This document shows positions 56,304 through 64,000 of a stretch of 64,000 nucleotides of DNA, in pieces. Numbering within the stretch: the first letter of the stretch is position 1; the number at the start of each line of letters is the position of its first letter. The DNA lies in assembly GCA_030674875.1 (NCBI GenBank), contig JASXSU010000002.1, forward strand, positions 496,001-560,000. Direction: 5' to 3'. The position numbers were made by a program, and so were the translations under genes. Below the pieces are notes generated by a model, which was given only the letters and a program-made list of their open reading frames with translations, ran no database searches and had not been told where the DNA came from. This DNA is from Candidatus Endonucleibacter sp. (ex Gigantidas childressi) (lineage in GTDB: Bacteria; Pseudomonadota; Gammaproteobacteria; Pseudomonadales; Endozoicomonadaceae).

Positions 56304-56372
56304 ATATCCCTTACCCATCTATAACTTTCGAATAATTCATCTTTTTTCATCATTTCAACAACCTTATCTATT
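56300..56372 (-). pseudogene. C-terminal relic of a KdsB-like cytidylyltransferase
   Basis: The minus strand reads DKVVEMMKKDELFESYRW and ends at a TGA overlapping the next gene by ATGA. It parallels the tail of the intact KdsB-like protein at 57473 (DKVVEMMKNDELLSQGYL). So a second cytidylyltransferase once stood here. Upstream (to 56498) is a 43-codon frame starting MNLNHGVGDNSFSKENI of unknown origin. Confidence 0.7.
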
Positions 56373-56498
56373 ACTTACAATACCTTGAGAGTCAATTATG
56401 ATAAAATAATCCAACTCTACTAAATAATTATTGGAAAAATAAACTATATTTTCTTTAGAAAAAGAGTTATCACCCACCCCATGATTTAAATTCATAAA

Positions 56499-57476
56499 TT
56501 ATATCTTTTTACATACTATCATCATATGAGAACTTAATTTACTACTTGAAATAAACTTTTGCATTTCATTCTTTTCATTCTTATCAGAATATTCCAAAAA
56601 GTTTTTCCAAAACCTATCGCTAATTTTATCTATATTATTCCCCATAATATCTATATCTAACTCACCTGGAGTAGTCACCTCTAACGTTTCAAATCCTAAA
56701 GTGTTCAGTAAAAGAGTAACTGATTTGGGGTTAAAGAAATTAAGATGCATAGGAGGAGAGATAGACTTTGAATCTTCCCAAAGTGTTTGAATATCAACCC
56801 CCATACCGTTTAACGTCGTAAAAATAAACAAATCACCTTTATTCATAAGATTATATAATACTTTTAAGAATATTTTGGGATCATGTAAATGCTCAAAAAG
56901 CTCAAAACTTACAAATGATTTCTTCTCATCATTTAATTCATCTATAGTTATATCTTCCAAGAACTTTTCAATTACATTTAAATGTTTATCTCGACAAATT
57001 GAAGATAAATACTTTGAAGGCTCAATTATGCAATGATCTATATCTTTTAGTTTTAGAAACTCCTCCATAAATACGCCATAACCACCACCAATATCAAATA
57101 TCTTTTTAGTTTTTGGAGAATATTTGTCTATTTTTTCTTGTATAAATTGTGCCTTTGGCTTCCAAAGCATTTCTCTTCTATTTTGTTTTGTTGCTTTATA
57201 AAATGTAGTAGCCCAAAATTTTGATGAGTTAGAATCAGAGTAATAATTATTAAATGATTCTTTATCTGGTCTAAAAGAGACATATAAAGTTTTACATTTA
57301 CGGCATTCATCGAATTCAAAACCATTTTTATTAAATACAAAGGCTCCTTTTTCCCCACACGCAGGACATAATATTCTTTTATATTCTGATTCAGAAAAAT
57401 AAATTACTGCATCTTCTTTATTAAGTCTTAATAATTCATCAAATAGTTTTTCTGGTCGGATTTCCTCTTCTTTCAT
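56499..57476 (-). CDS. Methyltransferase with N-terminal zinc ribbon
   Basis: 325 residues. The zinc ribbon has CPACGEKG and CRKCKTLYV (about 38-62). Methyltransferase motif I is KKIFDIGGGYGVFMEEFLKL; post-I is HCIIEPSKYLSSICRD; motif II region FVSFELFEHLHDPKIFLKVL. Zinc-ribbon methyltransferases often act on nucleotide-sugars (TylF/NovP-like or C-methyltransferase groups). Overlaps the cytidylyltransferase by 4 bp. Confidence 0.85.
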   Translation of the reverse strand: MKEEEIRPEKLFDELLRLNKEDAVIYFSESEYKRILCPACGEKGAFVFNKNGFEFDECRKCKTLYVSFRPDKESFNNYYSDSNSSKFWATTFYKATKQNRREMLWKPKAQFIQEKIDKYSPKTKKIFDIGGGYGVFMEEFLKLKDIDHCIIEPSKYLSSICRDKHLNVIEKFLEDITIDELNDEKKSFVSFELFEHLHDPKIFLKVLYNLMNKGDLFIFTTLNGMGVDIQTLWEDSKSISPPMHLNFFNPKSVTLLLNTLGFETLEVTTPGELDIDIMGNNIDKISDRFWKNFLEYSDKNEKNEMQKFISSSKLSSHMMIVCKKI

Positions 57477-58243
57477 AAATATCCCTGACTTAACAACTCA
57501 TCATTCTTCATCATTTCAACAACCTTATCTAAATCTTCTGGCGTATCAACTGCTTTAGTTTCATACTCTGTATCAATCATTTTAACTTTCATTCCATTTT
57601 CAATTATTCTCATCATATCTACTGATTCTATTATCTCCAAAGGTGTTGCTTCCATCTCATTATATTTTAGTAGGAAGTCTCTCGTAAAAGGAATCACACA
57701 AACTTGTTTTTTCATAGGAACTTCTAAAACTCCTTTTTTTCTACTAGGAATTGGCTCTCTTGAAAAGTAAATTGCATTATTTTGTTTATCCATTACCACT
57801 TTTACTTCATTAGGATCTTCAAACTCTTTAAGTGTATGTAAATCGGCTACAAGATTTGTAATCACCATAGATTTGTCTTTAAGCATAGGTTTTACTGCTT
57901 CACCTATCATTTGAGGAAAAGTCAGTGGTTCATCACCTTGAACCATTACCATAATATCGACTTTTTTACCTTCTGATTGTTCAATTTTTAACATAGCTTC
58001 TGCACATCTATCAGAACATCTTTCGTGACAATCACTCGTCATAACAGCTTTGCCACCTATTGACATAATATAATCATATATTTCAGCATCACAAGTTGCT
58101 ATATAAACCTCATTTAATAACTTGCTCATCTTTACTCGTTTGTAAACATGTCCTATCATTGGCATACCTAATATATCTGCCATTGGCTTACGTGGAAATC
58201 TACTTGACCCCAATCTTGCTGGTATTATTGACACTATATTCAT
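57473..58243 (-). CDS. KdsB-like CMP-sugar (ulosonate) cytidylyltransferase
   Basis: SIIPARLGSSRFPRKPMADI, GMPMIGHVYKRVK, EVYIATCDAEIYDYI, MVMVQGDEPLTFPQMI and NAIYFSREPIPSRKK match the CMP-Kdo synthetase family. 256 residues. Activates a 2-keto-3-deoxy acid sugar with CTP. The core Kdo enzyme is normally encoded elsewhere with lpxK, so this copy in a polysaccharide cluster likely activates another acid. It follows the aldolase by one base. Confidence 0.87.
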   Translation of the reverse strand: MNIVSIIPARLGSSRFPRKPMADILGMPMIGHVYKRVKMSKLLNEVYIATCDAEIYDYIMSIGGKAVMTSDCHERCSDRCAEAMLKIEQSEGKKVDIMVMVQGDEPLTFPQMIGEAVKPMLKDKSMVITNLVADLHTLKEFEDPNEVKVVMDKQNNAIYFSREPIPSRKKGVLEVPMKKQVCVIPFTRDFLLKYNEMEATPLEIIESVDMMRIIENGMKVKMIDTEYETKAVDTPEDLDKVVEMMKNDELLSQGYL

Positions 58244-58244
58244 G

Positions 58245-59009
58245 TTATTTTAATTCTTCTTTTAATTTATTCATTCCACTTATAGCTGCATCTCTCATAA
58301 AAAAATAATCTATTCCGTAAGCTAAAAAAGTACAACCTTGCTCTATTTTTTCTATCAATTTACTAGGCTCTGTATCAACAATATGAAAGCCAGATGGTAC
58401 ATTGTTTTCTTTACATCGTTCTAGTACTTTTTGAACTGCACATTTGACATCTTCTCTATCAAAGTCACCAGGGTAGCCAATAGAACCAGACAGGTCATAC
58501 GGCCCAATGATAGTTGCATCTATACCATCAACTTGTAGTATCTCATCTATATTATTTACTGCATTTATATGCTCTATTTGTGCAATAATGACCATTTCTT
58601 CATCTACCCACTTCTTATACTCCTCAAATTTTGTTCCATATTTTGAAGCTCTATATAATCCTACCCCTCTTTTTCCTACTGGTGGATACTTTGCATAGTT
58701 TACAGCTAACTCGGCGTCATGTTTAGAGCATACCATTGGCACTATGATACCATCCGCCCCCATATCTAACGTTTGCTTAATAATCACTTCGTCATTTTTA
58801 TTAACTCGTACCAACGCTTTCATCTTATTAGCTTGAATTGTTGCAATTAATAATTTTGCTGTTTCTAGATTAATAGATGTGTGTTCCAAATCAACTACAA
58901 GCCATTCAAAACCCGCAAGTGCCATAACTTCGACACTCATAGTGCTATTCATCATTATCCAACTACCAATAGTTAATTCATTATTTTTCAGCTTTCTTTT
59001 TAGTGACAC
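58245..59009 (-). CDS. HpcH/HpaI-family class II aldolase
   Basis: Metal-dependent pyruvate aldolase, 254 residues: NNELTIGSWIMMNSTMSVEV, FEWLVVDLEHTSINLETAKL, MGADGIIVPMVCSKHDAELA, VGLYRASKYGTKFEEY and DATIIGPYDLSGSIGYPGD. The E of DLEHT region and the D of GPYDLS lie at metal-site positions in the family. It catalyses reversible aldol addition of pyruvate to an aldehyde, giving a 2-keto-3-deoxy acid. Immediate coupling to a KdsB-like gene suggests it makes the acid that is then CMP-activated. Confidence 0.88.
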   Translation of the reverse strand: MSLKRKLKNNELTIGSWIMMNSTMSVEVMALAGFEWLVVDLEHTSINLETAKLLIATIQANKMKALVRVNKNDEVIIKQTLDMGADGIIVPMVCSKHDAELAVNYAKYPPVGKRGVGLYRASKYGTKFEEYKKWVDEEMVIIAQIEHINAVNNIDEILQVDGIDATIIGPYDLSGSIGYPGDFDREDVKCAVQKVLERCKENNVPSGFHIVDTEPSKLIEKIEQGCTFLAYGIDYFFMRDAAISGMNKLKEELK

Positions 59010-59129
59010 TTATAACTTCCTTAAAAGGCATTTAGTTCGAATAGGTAAAGGCTGTCTAGGTGGTAGCCTGAAACGAACTGCATTTGTTAATATCTAAATA
59101 ATTATTTTGTGAATTGCAAAGCTAAGGTG

Positions 59130-60635
59130 TTACGGTGAGAATATTAGTTTCAGTCTCAATTTTATAGTAGTCCTTTTCATATTCAATAGTTGCTTAGAAA
59201 ATAAATACAACACCCCTAACAATAAAATAATATAAATCAATCCAGCTAGTACAAACAATATATAAAAGTTTAAATCTAATTGATTCACAATATAATATGC
59301 AAAGTAACCAAGCCCTAACATTGTTCCTAAAATATATACTTGGTAAAACCAATCAAATTTCCACCCTTTAATTTTTGATATTACGAACATTCCAATATTT
59401 ACTGATAGCCACTGCATTCCAACCATTTTTAAAGCCAACCCTTCAGCACCAAGTGATAACCCTGATATGAATCCACTCTGATCTGAAAGTAATAAATAAG
59501 AAATAGCAACACTTAAAAACATTATTATAATGCTTATTTTCACATGGGCTTTAATTTCTTCTATAGCGTAGAACATTGTTCCATTTATTTGCCCAAGAGA
59601 TTGATGAACTGGATACAATAGCATGATTGAAAATGGTACTGCTGCTGATTCATATCCATCGCCCAATAAAACGGAAATAATATCTTTAGCCCAAGGCAAT
59701 AAAAACCCACATAAAATAGCACTTAAAGTATAAAACGTCCTTGTTGCTGTTTTGTATAATAGATAAACTTTTTGTTTATCATTCTCATTTTCAGCAGCCC
59801 CAATCTCTTTCCAGAAAACCCTTATTATTGATGTTGTAAATATCAAGCTAACAGCAGCTATTTTTGAGCTAACTGCAAAATATGCTTGATCTTCCGCTCC
59901 AGAGTAATGCTGCAACATCCATACATCAAAAAATTGATAACCAAAACCAACCCAAGAGTACAGAACAAGTGGCCCACAATAAATTCTGAAACGCTTAAAA
60001 ATAGAAAATAAATTATCTTTTATATTCGCGTCTACTACCTTACTAGCTTCAAATATAAGCGCCTTAAATATAATCAAAGCCAGTATGTATTGAGTGATTA
60101 TTAGAGACAATACAAAAACTACATTTAAATTATGTGTCTGATAAAGAAAAAAAACAGCCAGAAAATTACATATTCCAATACCCAAATTTAATTTCTGGAT
60201 GCTAACTGTGTCTCTAGATGATTCTGATAATTGAGACAGTAAGTTCCAAACTGCTTGCTGAAAAAAAACCGCAATAAATGCTAAGGTAATATAGCCTCTA
60301 CTTTCCCCCACAAATAATGTATGCAGGAGTTTTTCTGGAATAATAAAATAAAGAAATATAACGCTTACAATAAACTGCAGAGCAATCCACAAAAAATAAG
60401 AAAAATAAAATTCTTTAGACTGTTTGCTTTTAGATATAAAGGTGAAAAATGCGCTAGATGTTCCCATATCAAGCAGAGACGTGAAAGATAAAAAGGTAGC
60501 AAGCAAAAAACTAAACCGCCCATAATCTTCAGCACCCAAGCCTCTAGCCAATAACATTCCAACCAAAAAACCCAGAAATGCTTTAACAATGTTGGTACCT
60601 AAAGTTATAGCAAAGCGCTTTTTAATATTGTTCAT
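59130..60635 (-). CDS. Wzx-like polysaccharide flippase
   Basis: 501 residues with about 12-14 membrane helices, starting MNNIKKRFAITLGTNIVKAF and GFLVGMLLARGLGAEDYGRF, the classic N-terminus of MATE-type lipid-linked oligosaccharide flippases. Moves the undecaprenyl-linked repeat unit across the inner membrane for the Wzy-like polymerase. An IS3-type relic lies 57 bp upstream. Confidence 0.9.
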   Translation of the reverse strand: MNNIKKRFAITLGTNIVKAFLGFLVGMLLARGLGAEDYGRFSFLLATFLSFTSLLDMGTSSAFFTFISKSKQSKEFYFSYFLWIALQFIVSVIFLYFIIPEKLLHTLFVGESRGYITLAFIAVFFQQAVWNLLSQLSESSRDTVSIQKLNLGIGICNFLAVFFLYQTHNLNVVFVLSLIITQYILALIIFKALIFEASKVVDANIKDNLFSIFKRFRIYCGPLVLYSWVGFGYQFFDVWMLQHYSGAEDQAYFAVSSKIAAVSLIFTTSIIRVFWKEIGAAENENDKQKVYLLYKTATRTFYTLSAILCGFLLPWAKDIISVLLGDGYESAAVPFSIMLLYPVHQSLGQINGTMFYAIEEIKAHVKISIIIMFLSVAISYLLLSDQSGFISGLSLGAEGLALKMVGMQWLSVNIGMFVISKIKGWKFDWFYQVYILGTMLGLGYFAYYIVNQLDLNFYILFVLAGLIYIILLLGVLYLFSKQLLNMKRTTIKLRLKLIFSP

Positions 60636-60691
60636 TTAAAAACTCATGTTTTATTACGCCTTTTACCAAACTATACGTATCTATATCCCCC

Positions 60692-60908
60692 TGTGCCAGC
60701 ATAGCAGGGAAAACGCATGAAACCACTTGCTACCACTGATCTAAAATGAAATGAAATGACCTCGAAGCATTTTGTAATCTGCTGAAAACCCTAATTTCCA
60801 CAATAATCGATGCACTTGGAATTGATTTAAGAACAGGATGGGGTCTGAGGCCGGTGATAGCGCTGGGTTTCATGCTTTTTACCTGAGGCGACACTATGTT
60901 GACGAACA
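60692..60908. mobile_element. 217-bp IS3-like deletion derivative
   Basis: Left end tgtgccagcatag, right end gaggcgacactatgttgacg, the same ends as the IS3-type relics at 1622, 31120 and 40804, with no transposase between them. It starts 57 bp before the flippase gene and ends 5 bp after the stop of the gene before it, filling nearly the whole gap. Confidence 0.6.
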
Positions 60909-60912
60909 CTAC

Positions 60913-62667
60913 TTATTCATCCAGCAATTGCTGTAATTTGTTGTGCCACTTAATAATAGGATTATCGCCAATATTTGCAAATTGGGCACAAAAGTCATTT
61001 TTTGCTTGCTGTACTTCGCTTTGAATCCACCATTTCATTGGATCTTGATATATTTCTTCTACTTTATCTGCTAATAATTTGGCATCATAATACAAAATAC
61101 CTGCCTCATGTAATTTATCAAAATAAGGTTGCGCATGGTCATTTAATTCCCAGTGGTTTTTATCCCAAAAAAGCAATGTAGGAAAATTATTAGCAAAAGT
61201 TTCTAAATAAGTAGTGGCATTATAAGTAGCTATACACAAACGACATTCTGACAACCTTTTAAGGAACTTTTTATTTAAATTCTCATCACTATCAATTTCA
61301 TTTTCAAAACCATTATCGATTAATCTATTTTCAATATTCCAGCCATGTTCATGTAAATAAATTCGTAACTTTATGTTGTTTTTAGACTTATCTAAAAGCG
61401 ATATAAAATCCAATTGATTTTGAATATAATTTAATATTTGTCCAGCAATTGGCATACTCAATAAAGAATAAGAATATCTTGGCAAACTCATTAACGGCAT
61501 CAAAATATCGCCATTAGAATTATATTTTATTGCGCGTAACAATTTAATTGCAGGCATTGGATGAACTTTATCTATACCATTTTTCCAACCCCAAGAAAAA
61601 TACTTGTCACTTATAGCGATTTCATGTTTTTGATTTGAGGCAAACAACCCAGTTCCATAATGTCCCCCATGTTGAGTAACTATTAATTTTGCACCTTCAT
61701 CCACTCTGCCAGCCATCCAAATTTTAAAATCATCAAATGATGCATAACCAACGGCCGTAACGATTAACTCAGCCCTAGATGAATACTTTTTAAGTGCTAT
61801 TTTTTGTAATTCTTTATAATTTTCCAGATAAGAATAAGGAATTTGAATTTTAATTATTTTTTGCAAAACCACTTCAAACTTATCTGAATTACCACTATAA
61901 ATACAAAAATCATCTCTTATGTTTTTATTGTAATTACTAGTTAAAGATATTCTGTCTAAATAATCAAGTGCTGGAACTTGCCCTAGGGATAATTGGAGCT
62001 TGATAAGAGCTTTTTTTTCAATATAACTAGCAAAAAATGTAATTTTATTTAACCTATTCATTTTTATACTTACTTTAATAATAATTTTCTTAACATTATT
62101 AATGAAACCTTTCTTGTTCTTATTAGAAAAAACATTGACGTGATTAATATTTAAACTTCCAACTTTTTTTATACTACAGCTTTTGTTTTCAATAAGCATT
62201 GTATAAATAAAATGATTCCAGTCATCATTAGAATGCAAATACTCAAAATCCTGCATATCTCTTGCAATTGTATTTTCTATCTCTGAATTTAAAACATAAG
62301 TTTCATCGATTTTATGCTCTGCAAATGCCTTTTCTATTGTCGTATGTCTGTCATATAAAACTTCAATAAACCTTCTAAGCCAAAAACCAATGACAATACG
62401 CCAATATCTTAATGAGTGCTGTTCTTGATGGATTTTATTAAGTTCTTTTGATAGAATCTTTAAATATTTTTCATATAAAGTATCAATGTAAAGAGTATCT
62501 TTATAGAGTTTTTTTCTATCATCCCAATGATAACCAACAGTTTTTGAATTAAATTTTTGCCAAAGCTTTTTTTCATTATAAATTTTACACCATTCACCTA
62601 GGAACAAAACCTTGTCATTAATACCTTTAGGGAACGATTCTTTTAATGCGGTTGTTACTAATATCAT
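60913..62667 (-). CDS. LIC12162-family transferase
   Basis: 584 residues. The N-terminus TTALKESFPKG, VLFLGEWCKIYNEKKLW, VGYHWDDRKKLYKD, LNKIHQEQHSLRYWRIVIGF and EVLYDRHTTIE are the marks of the LIC12162 transferases; the C-terminal part (YLHEHGWNIENRL, CRLCIATYNATTYLETFANN, LLFWDKNHWELND) is GT-B-like. Such proteins occur in LPS and flagellar glycan clusters, often with CMP-activated acids. ATG 62667 is one base after the SDR stop; the frame from 62694 starts inside that gene. Confidence 0.88.
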   Translation of the reverse strand: MILVTTALKESFPKGINDKVLFLGEWCKIYNEKKLWQKFNSKTVGYHWDDRKKLYKDTLYIDTLYEKYLKILSKELNKIHQEQHSLRYWRIVIGFWLRRFIEVLYDRHTTIEKAFAEHKIDETYVLNSEIENTIARDMQDFEYLHSNDDWNHFIYTMLIENKSCSIKKVGSLNINHVNVFSNKNKKGFINNVKKIIIKVSIKMNRLNKITFFASYIEKKALIKLQLSLGQVPALDYLDRISLTSNYNKNIRDDFCIYSGNSDKFEVVLQKIIKIQIPYSYLENYKELQKIALKKYSSRAELIVTAVGYASFDDFKIWMAGRVDEGAKLIVTQHGGHYGTGLFASNQKHEIAISDKYFSWGWKNGIDKVHPMPAIKLLRAIKYNSNGDILMPLMSLPRYSYSLLSMPIAGQILNYIQNQLDFISLLDKSKNNIKLRIYLHEHGWNIENRLIDNGFENEIDSDENLNKKFLKRLSECRLCIATYNATTYLETFANNFPTLLFWDKNHWELNDHAQPYFDKLHEAGILYYDAKLLADKVEEIYQDPMKWWIQSEVQQAKNDFCAQFANIGDNPIIKWHNKLQQLLDE

Positions 62668-62668
62668 G

Positions 62669-63496
62669 CTACCAGACACTCCTACCACCATCAACAGGGA
62701 TTATTGCACCATTTAGATAACTAGATGCATCAGATAGCATCCATAATAATGCACCTTGATACTCATCAGCATTTGCCATTCTTCCCATTGGAATTCTTGC
62801 ATTGATTTCTTTTAAAAACCCCTCTGACTGTCCATTTTCTACCCCGCCAGGACACATAGCATTGCAACGCACATTTTTATCAGCCCAATAAGTCGCCAAA
62901 TATCTTGTAAGTCCAATTAACCCTGTTTTTACAACTGAATATGTAACTGGCTTAACATTTTGCTTACTATCTTCAATATTTTTTTTTGCATACAATCTTT
63001 GATCTGGAGCTATTAATCCTAAGTCTGATGAAATATTGACAATTGATCCACCATTAGGGTTTTGTGAAATTAACAAACCATAATGCTTTGCACACAAAAA
63101 TGAACCAGTCAAGCCAACAGCAATATCATCACTCCAAATGTTTAAAGGGAAGTTTTCTAATCTGGAAAAACTAGTGTCTTTGCTATCTTCTACTTTTGGA
63201 TTATTTGCCGCATTATTAACAAGACCATCAATTTTGCCAAATTTATCTATTAATAATTTAACATTGCCTTTTATCATTTCTTCATTAGTGATGTCTATTG
63301 CAAAACCAATTGAGTTAACTTTGAATTTTCCATTTAATTCATTGGCAAAGCTATCAATCACTTGTTGTGATAAATCCAACAAAATTGGAGTCCCGCCATA
63401 ACATGCCACAGCCTCAGCATGCTTTCTGCCTAAAAGACCTGTAGCACCAGTAATAACAATAATTTTACCATCTAATCTAAATAATTTTTCTAACAC
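62669..63496 (-). CDS. SDR oxidoreductase, PtmA-like
   Basis: Classical SDR: IIVITGATGLLGRKHAEAVA for NAD(P), VNNAANNP, S in IVNISSDLGLIAPDQ, catalytic Y-x-x-x-K in TYSVVKTGLIGLTRYLA, then NAMCPGGVENGQ and NGAIIPVDGGRS. 275 residues. The layout, including a long loop before the tyrosine, resembles PtmA-type dehydrogenases of flagellin and LPS acidic-sugar clusters. Directly abuts the next SDR gene. Confidence 0.87.
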   Translation of the reverse strand: MLEKLFRLDGKIIVITGATGLLGRKHAEAVACYGGTPILLDLSQQVIDSFANELNGKFKVNSIGFAIDITNEEMIKGNVKLLIDKFGKIDGLVNNAANNPKVEDSKDTSFSRLENFPLNIWSDDIAVGLTGSFLCAKHYGLLISQNPNGGSIVNISSDLGLIAPDQRLYAKKNIEDSKQNVKPVTYSVVKTGLIGLTRYLATYWADKNVRCNAMCPGGVENGQSEGFLKEINARIPMGRMANADEYQGALLWMLSDASSYLNGAIIPVDGGRSVW

Positions 63497-64000
63497 TAAA
63501 GAACCCCTACGGTTTGACCACCATCAATCACTAAAGTACTACCCGTAATAAAGCTTGCTCTCTCTGAACATAAAAATACGGCAGAATCTGCAATTTCTTG
63601 CGGTGTTGCAAAGCGATTCATTGGTACAGTGGTTTTAATAATTTCATCTATTCTTTCTTTATTCTGTTGCATTTTCTCATCCCAAGAGCCACCATCGAAA
63701 TATACATTACCAGGAGCAATAACATTCACACGTACAGTTGGTGCCAATTTTCTTGCCATATTTTTTGCTAGTGCAATAATAGCTGATTTTGCCGTGGAAT
63801 AATCAGTTGGTGCACCAAATGCCTCTAACCCCGTAATAGATGAGACAAATAGAAGACAGCCTTTTGATTTTTGCAGCATTGGTAAGAATACTCTAGCAGT
63901 CTGTAGGGCAGATTCAAAATTACTGTCCCACGTTTTTCTCCATCTTTCATCATTAGGCAAGGCATCTGGTACACTTCTTCCATCACCAACATTTACCACT
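63496..64000 (-). CDS. SDR oxidoreductase, 5' end outside window
   Basis: Partial classical SDR, C-terminal 167 residues: N-N-type loop VNVGDGRSV, LLFVSSITGLEAFGAP, catalytic Y-x-x-x-K in DYSTAKSAIIALAKNMA, VRVNVIAPGNVYFDGGSWD, then SFITGSTLVIDGGQTV. The NAD-binding N-terminus lies beyond the right edge. A second SDR next to the PtmA-like one suggests two redox steps on the same sugar. Confidence 0.88.
   Translation of the reverse strand, partial: VVNVGDGRSVPDALPNDERWRKTWDSNFESALQTARVFLPMLQKSKGCLLFVSSITGLEAFGAPTDYSTAKSAIIALAKNMARKLAPTVRVNVIAPGNVYFDGGSWDEKMQQNKERIDEIIKTTVPMNRFATPQEIADSAVFLCSERASFITGSTLVIDGGQTVGVL

Overview
The window looks like a chromosome piece from a host-associated gammaproteobacterium with an AT-rich genome in active decay. 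The housekeeping genes fix the class: lpoA-yraN-diaA-dolP in the enteric order, sspA-sspB, dusC, metNIQ and a fused mnmC. Ankyrin repeats, large coiled-coil proteins with a membrane hairpin, and other secreted proteins of unknown function suggest life with a eukaryotic host. The Oceanospirillales/Endozoicomonas neighbourhood is only a guess, made from memory without a database search.

Layout. 1-1.2 kb: 3' part of an ankyrin-repeat gene. 1.2-9.9 kb: an imperfect tandem segmental duplication. Each unit holds a large coiled-coil gene, paired insertion elements and the start of lpoA; the left lpoA copy is cut after about 183 codons. 9.3-12.8 kb: lpoA-yraN-diaA-dolP. 12.8-16.3 kb: IS30 debris, sspA-sspB and a broken transposase. 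16.6-18.1 kb: a secreted protein that may be glycosyltransferase-like. 18.1-20 kb: stacked IS256, IS4 and IS30 fragments. 20-29.4 kb: a LETM1-like gene, dusC, small membrane protein genes (DUF3955, DUF2069, one unnamed), an NTF2-like gene and metNIQ, separated by IS30 and IS5 remnants and short repeats. 29.8-33.5 kb: a broken and an intact copy of a secreted, internally duplicated protein. 34-40.1 kb: two copies of one glycosyltransferase gene (left copy frameshifted) flanking mnmC. 40.1-64 kb: a long minus-strand surface polysaccharide (O-antigen type) cluster.

Polysaccharide cluster. The block at 41.0-48.4 kb is translationally coupled. It makes CDP-4-keto-6-deoxyglucose (RfbF, RfbG) and carries a cupin epimerase-like protein, two DegT-type aminotransferases, a methyltransferase, a GT2 transferase and a Wzy-like polymerase. 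The block at 50.3-64 kb has a Wzx-like flippase, two SDR oxidoreductases, an LIC12162-type transferase, an HpcH/HpaI aldolase next to a KdsB-like cytidylyltransferase, a 2-hydroxyacid dehydrogenase, an SGNH-like protein, a cyclase, a HAD phosphatase, an NAD epimerase and methyltransferases. The aldolase plus cytidylyltransferase pair suggests a CMP-activated ulosonic acid made by an unusual route.

Mobile DNA. I find pieces of at least seven IS types (two IS30 types, IS5, IS3, IS4, IS256, IS630 and an unassigned DDE type), and no transposase is intact. A roughly 124-bp MITE-like element occurs six times plus one fragment. It targets TA, adds exactly 126 bp and has an open frame, so it can insert in frame into genes, like Rickettsia palindromic elements. 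I saw no tRNA, rRNA or CRISPR array.
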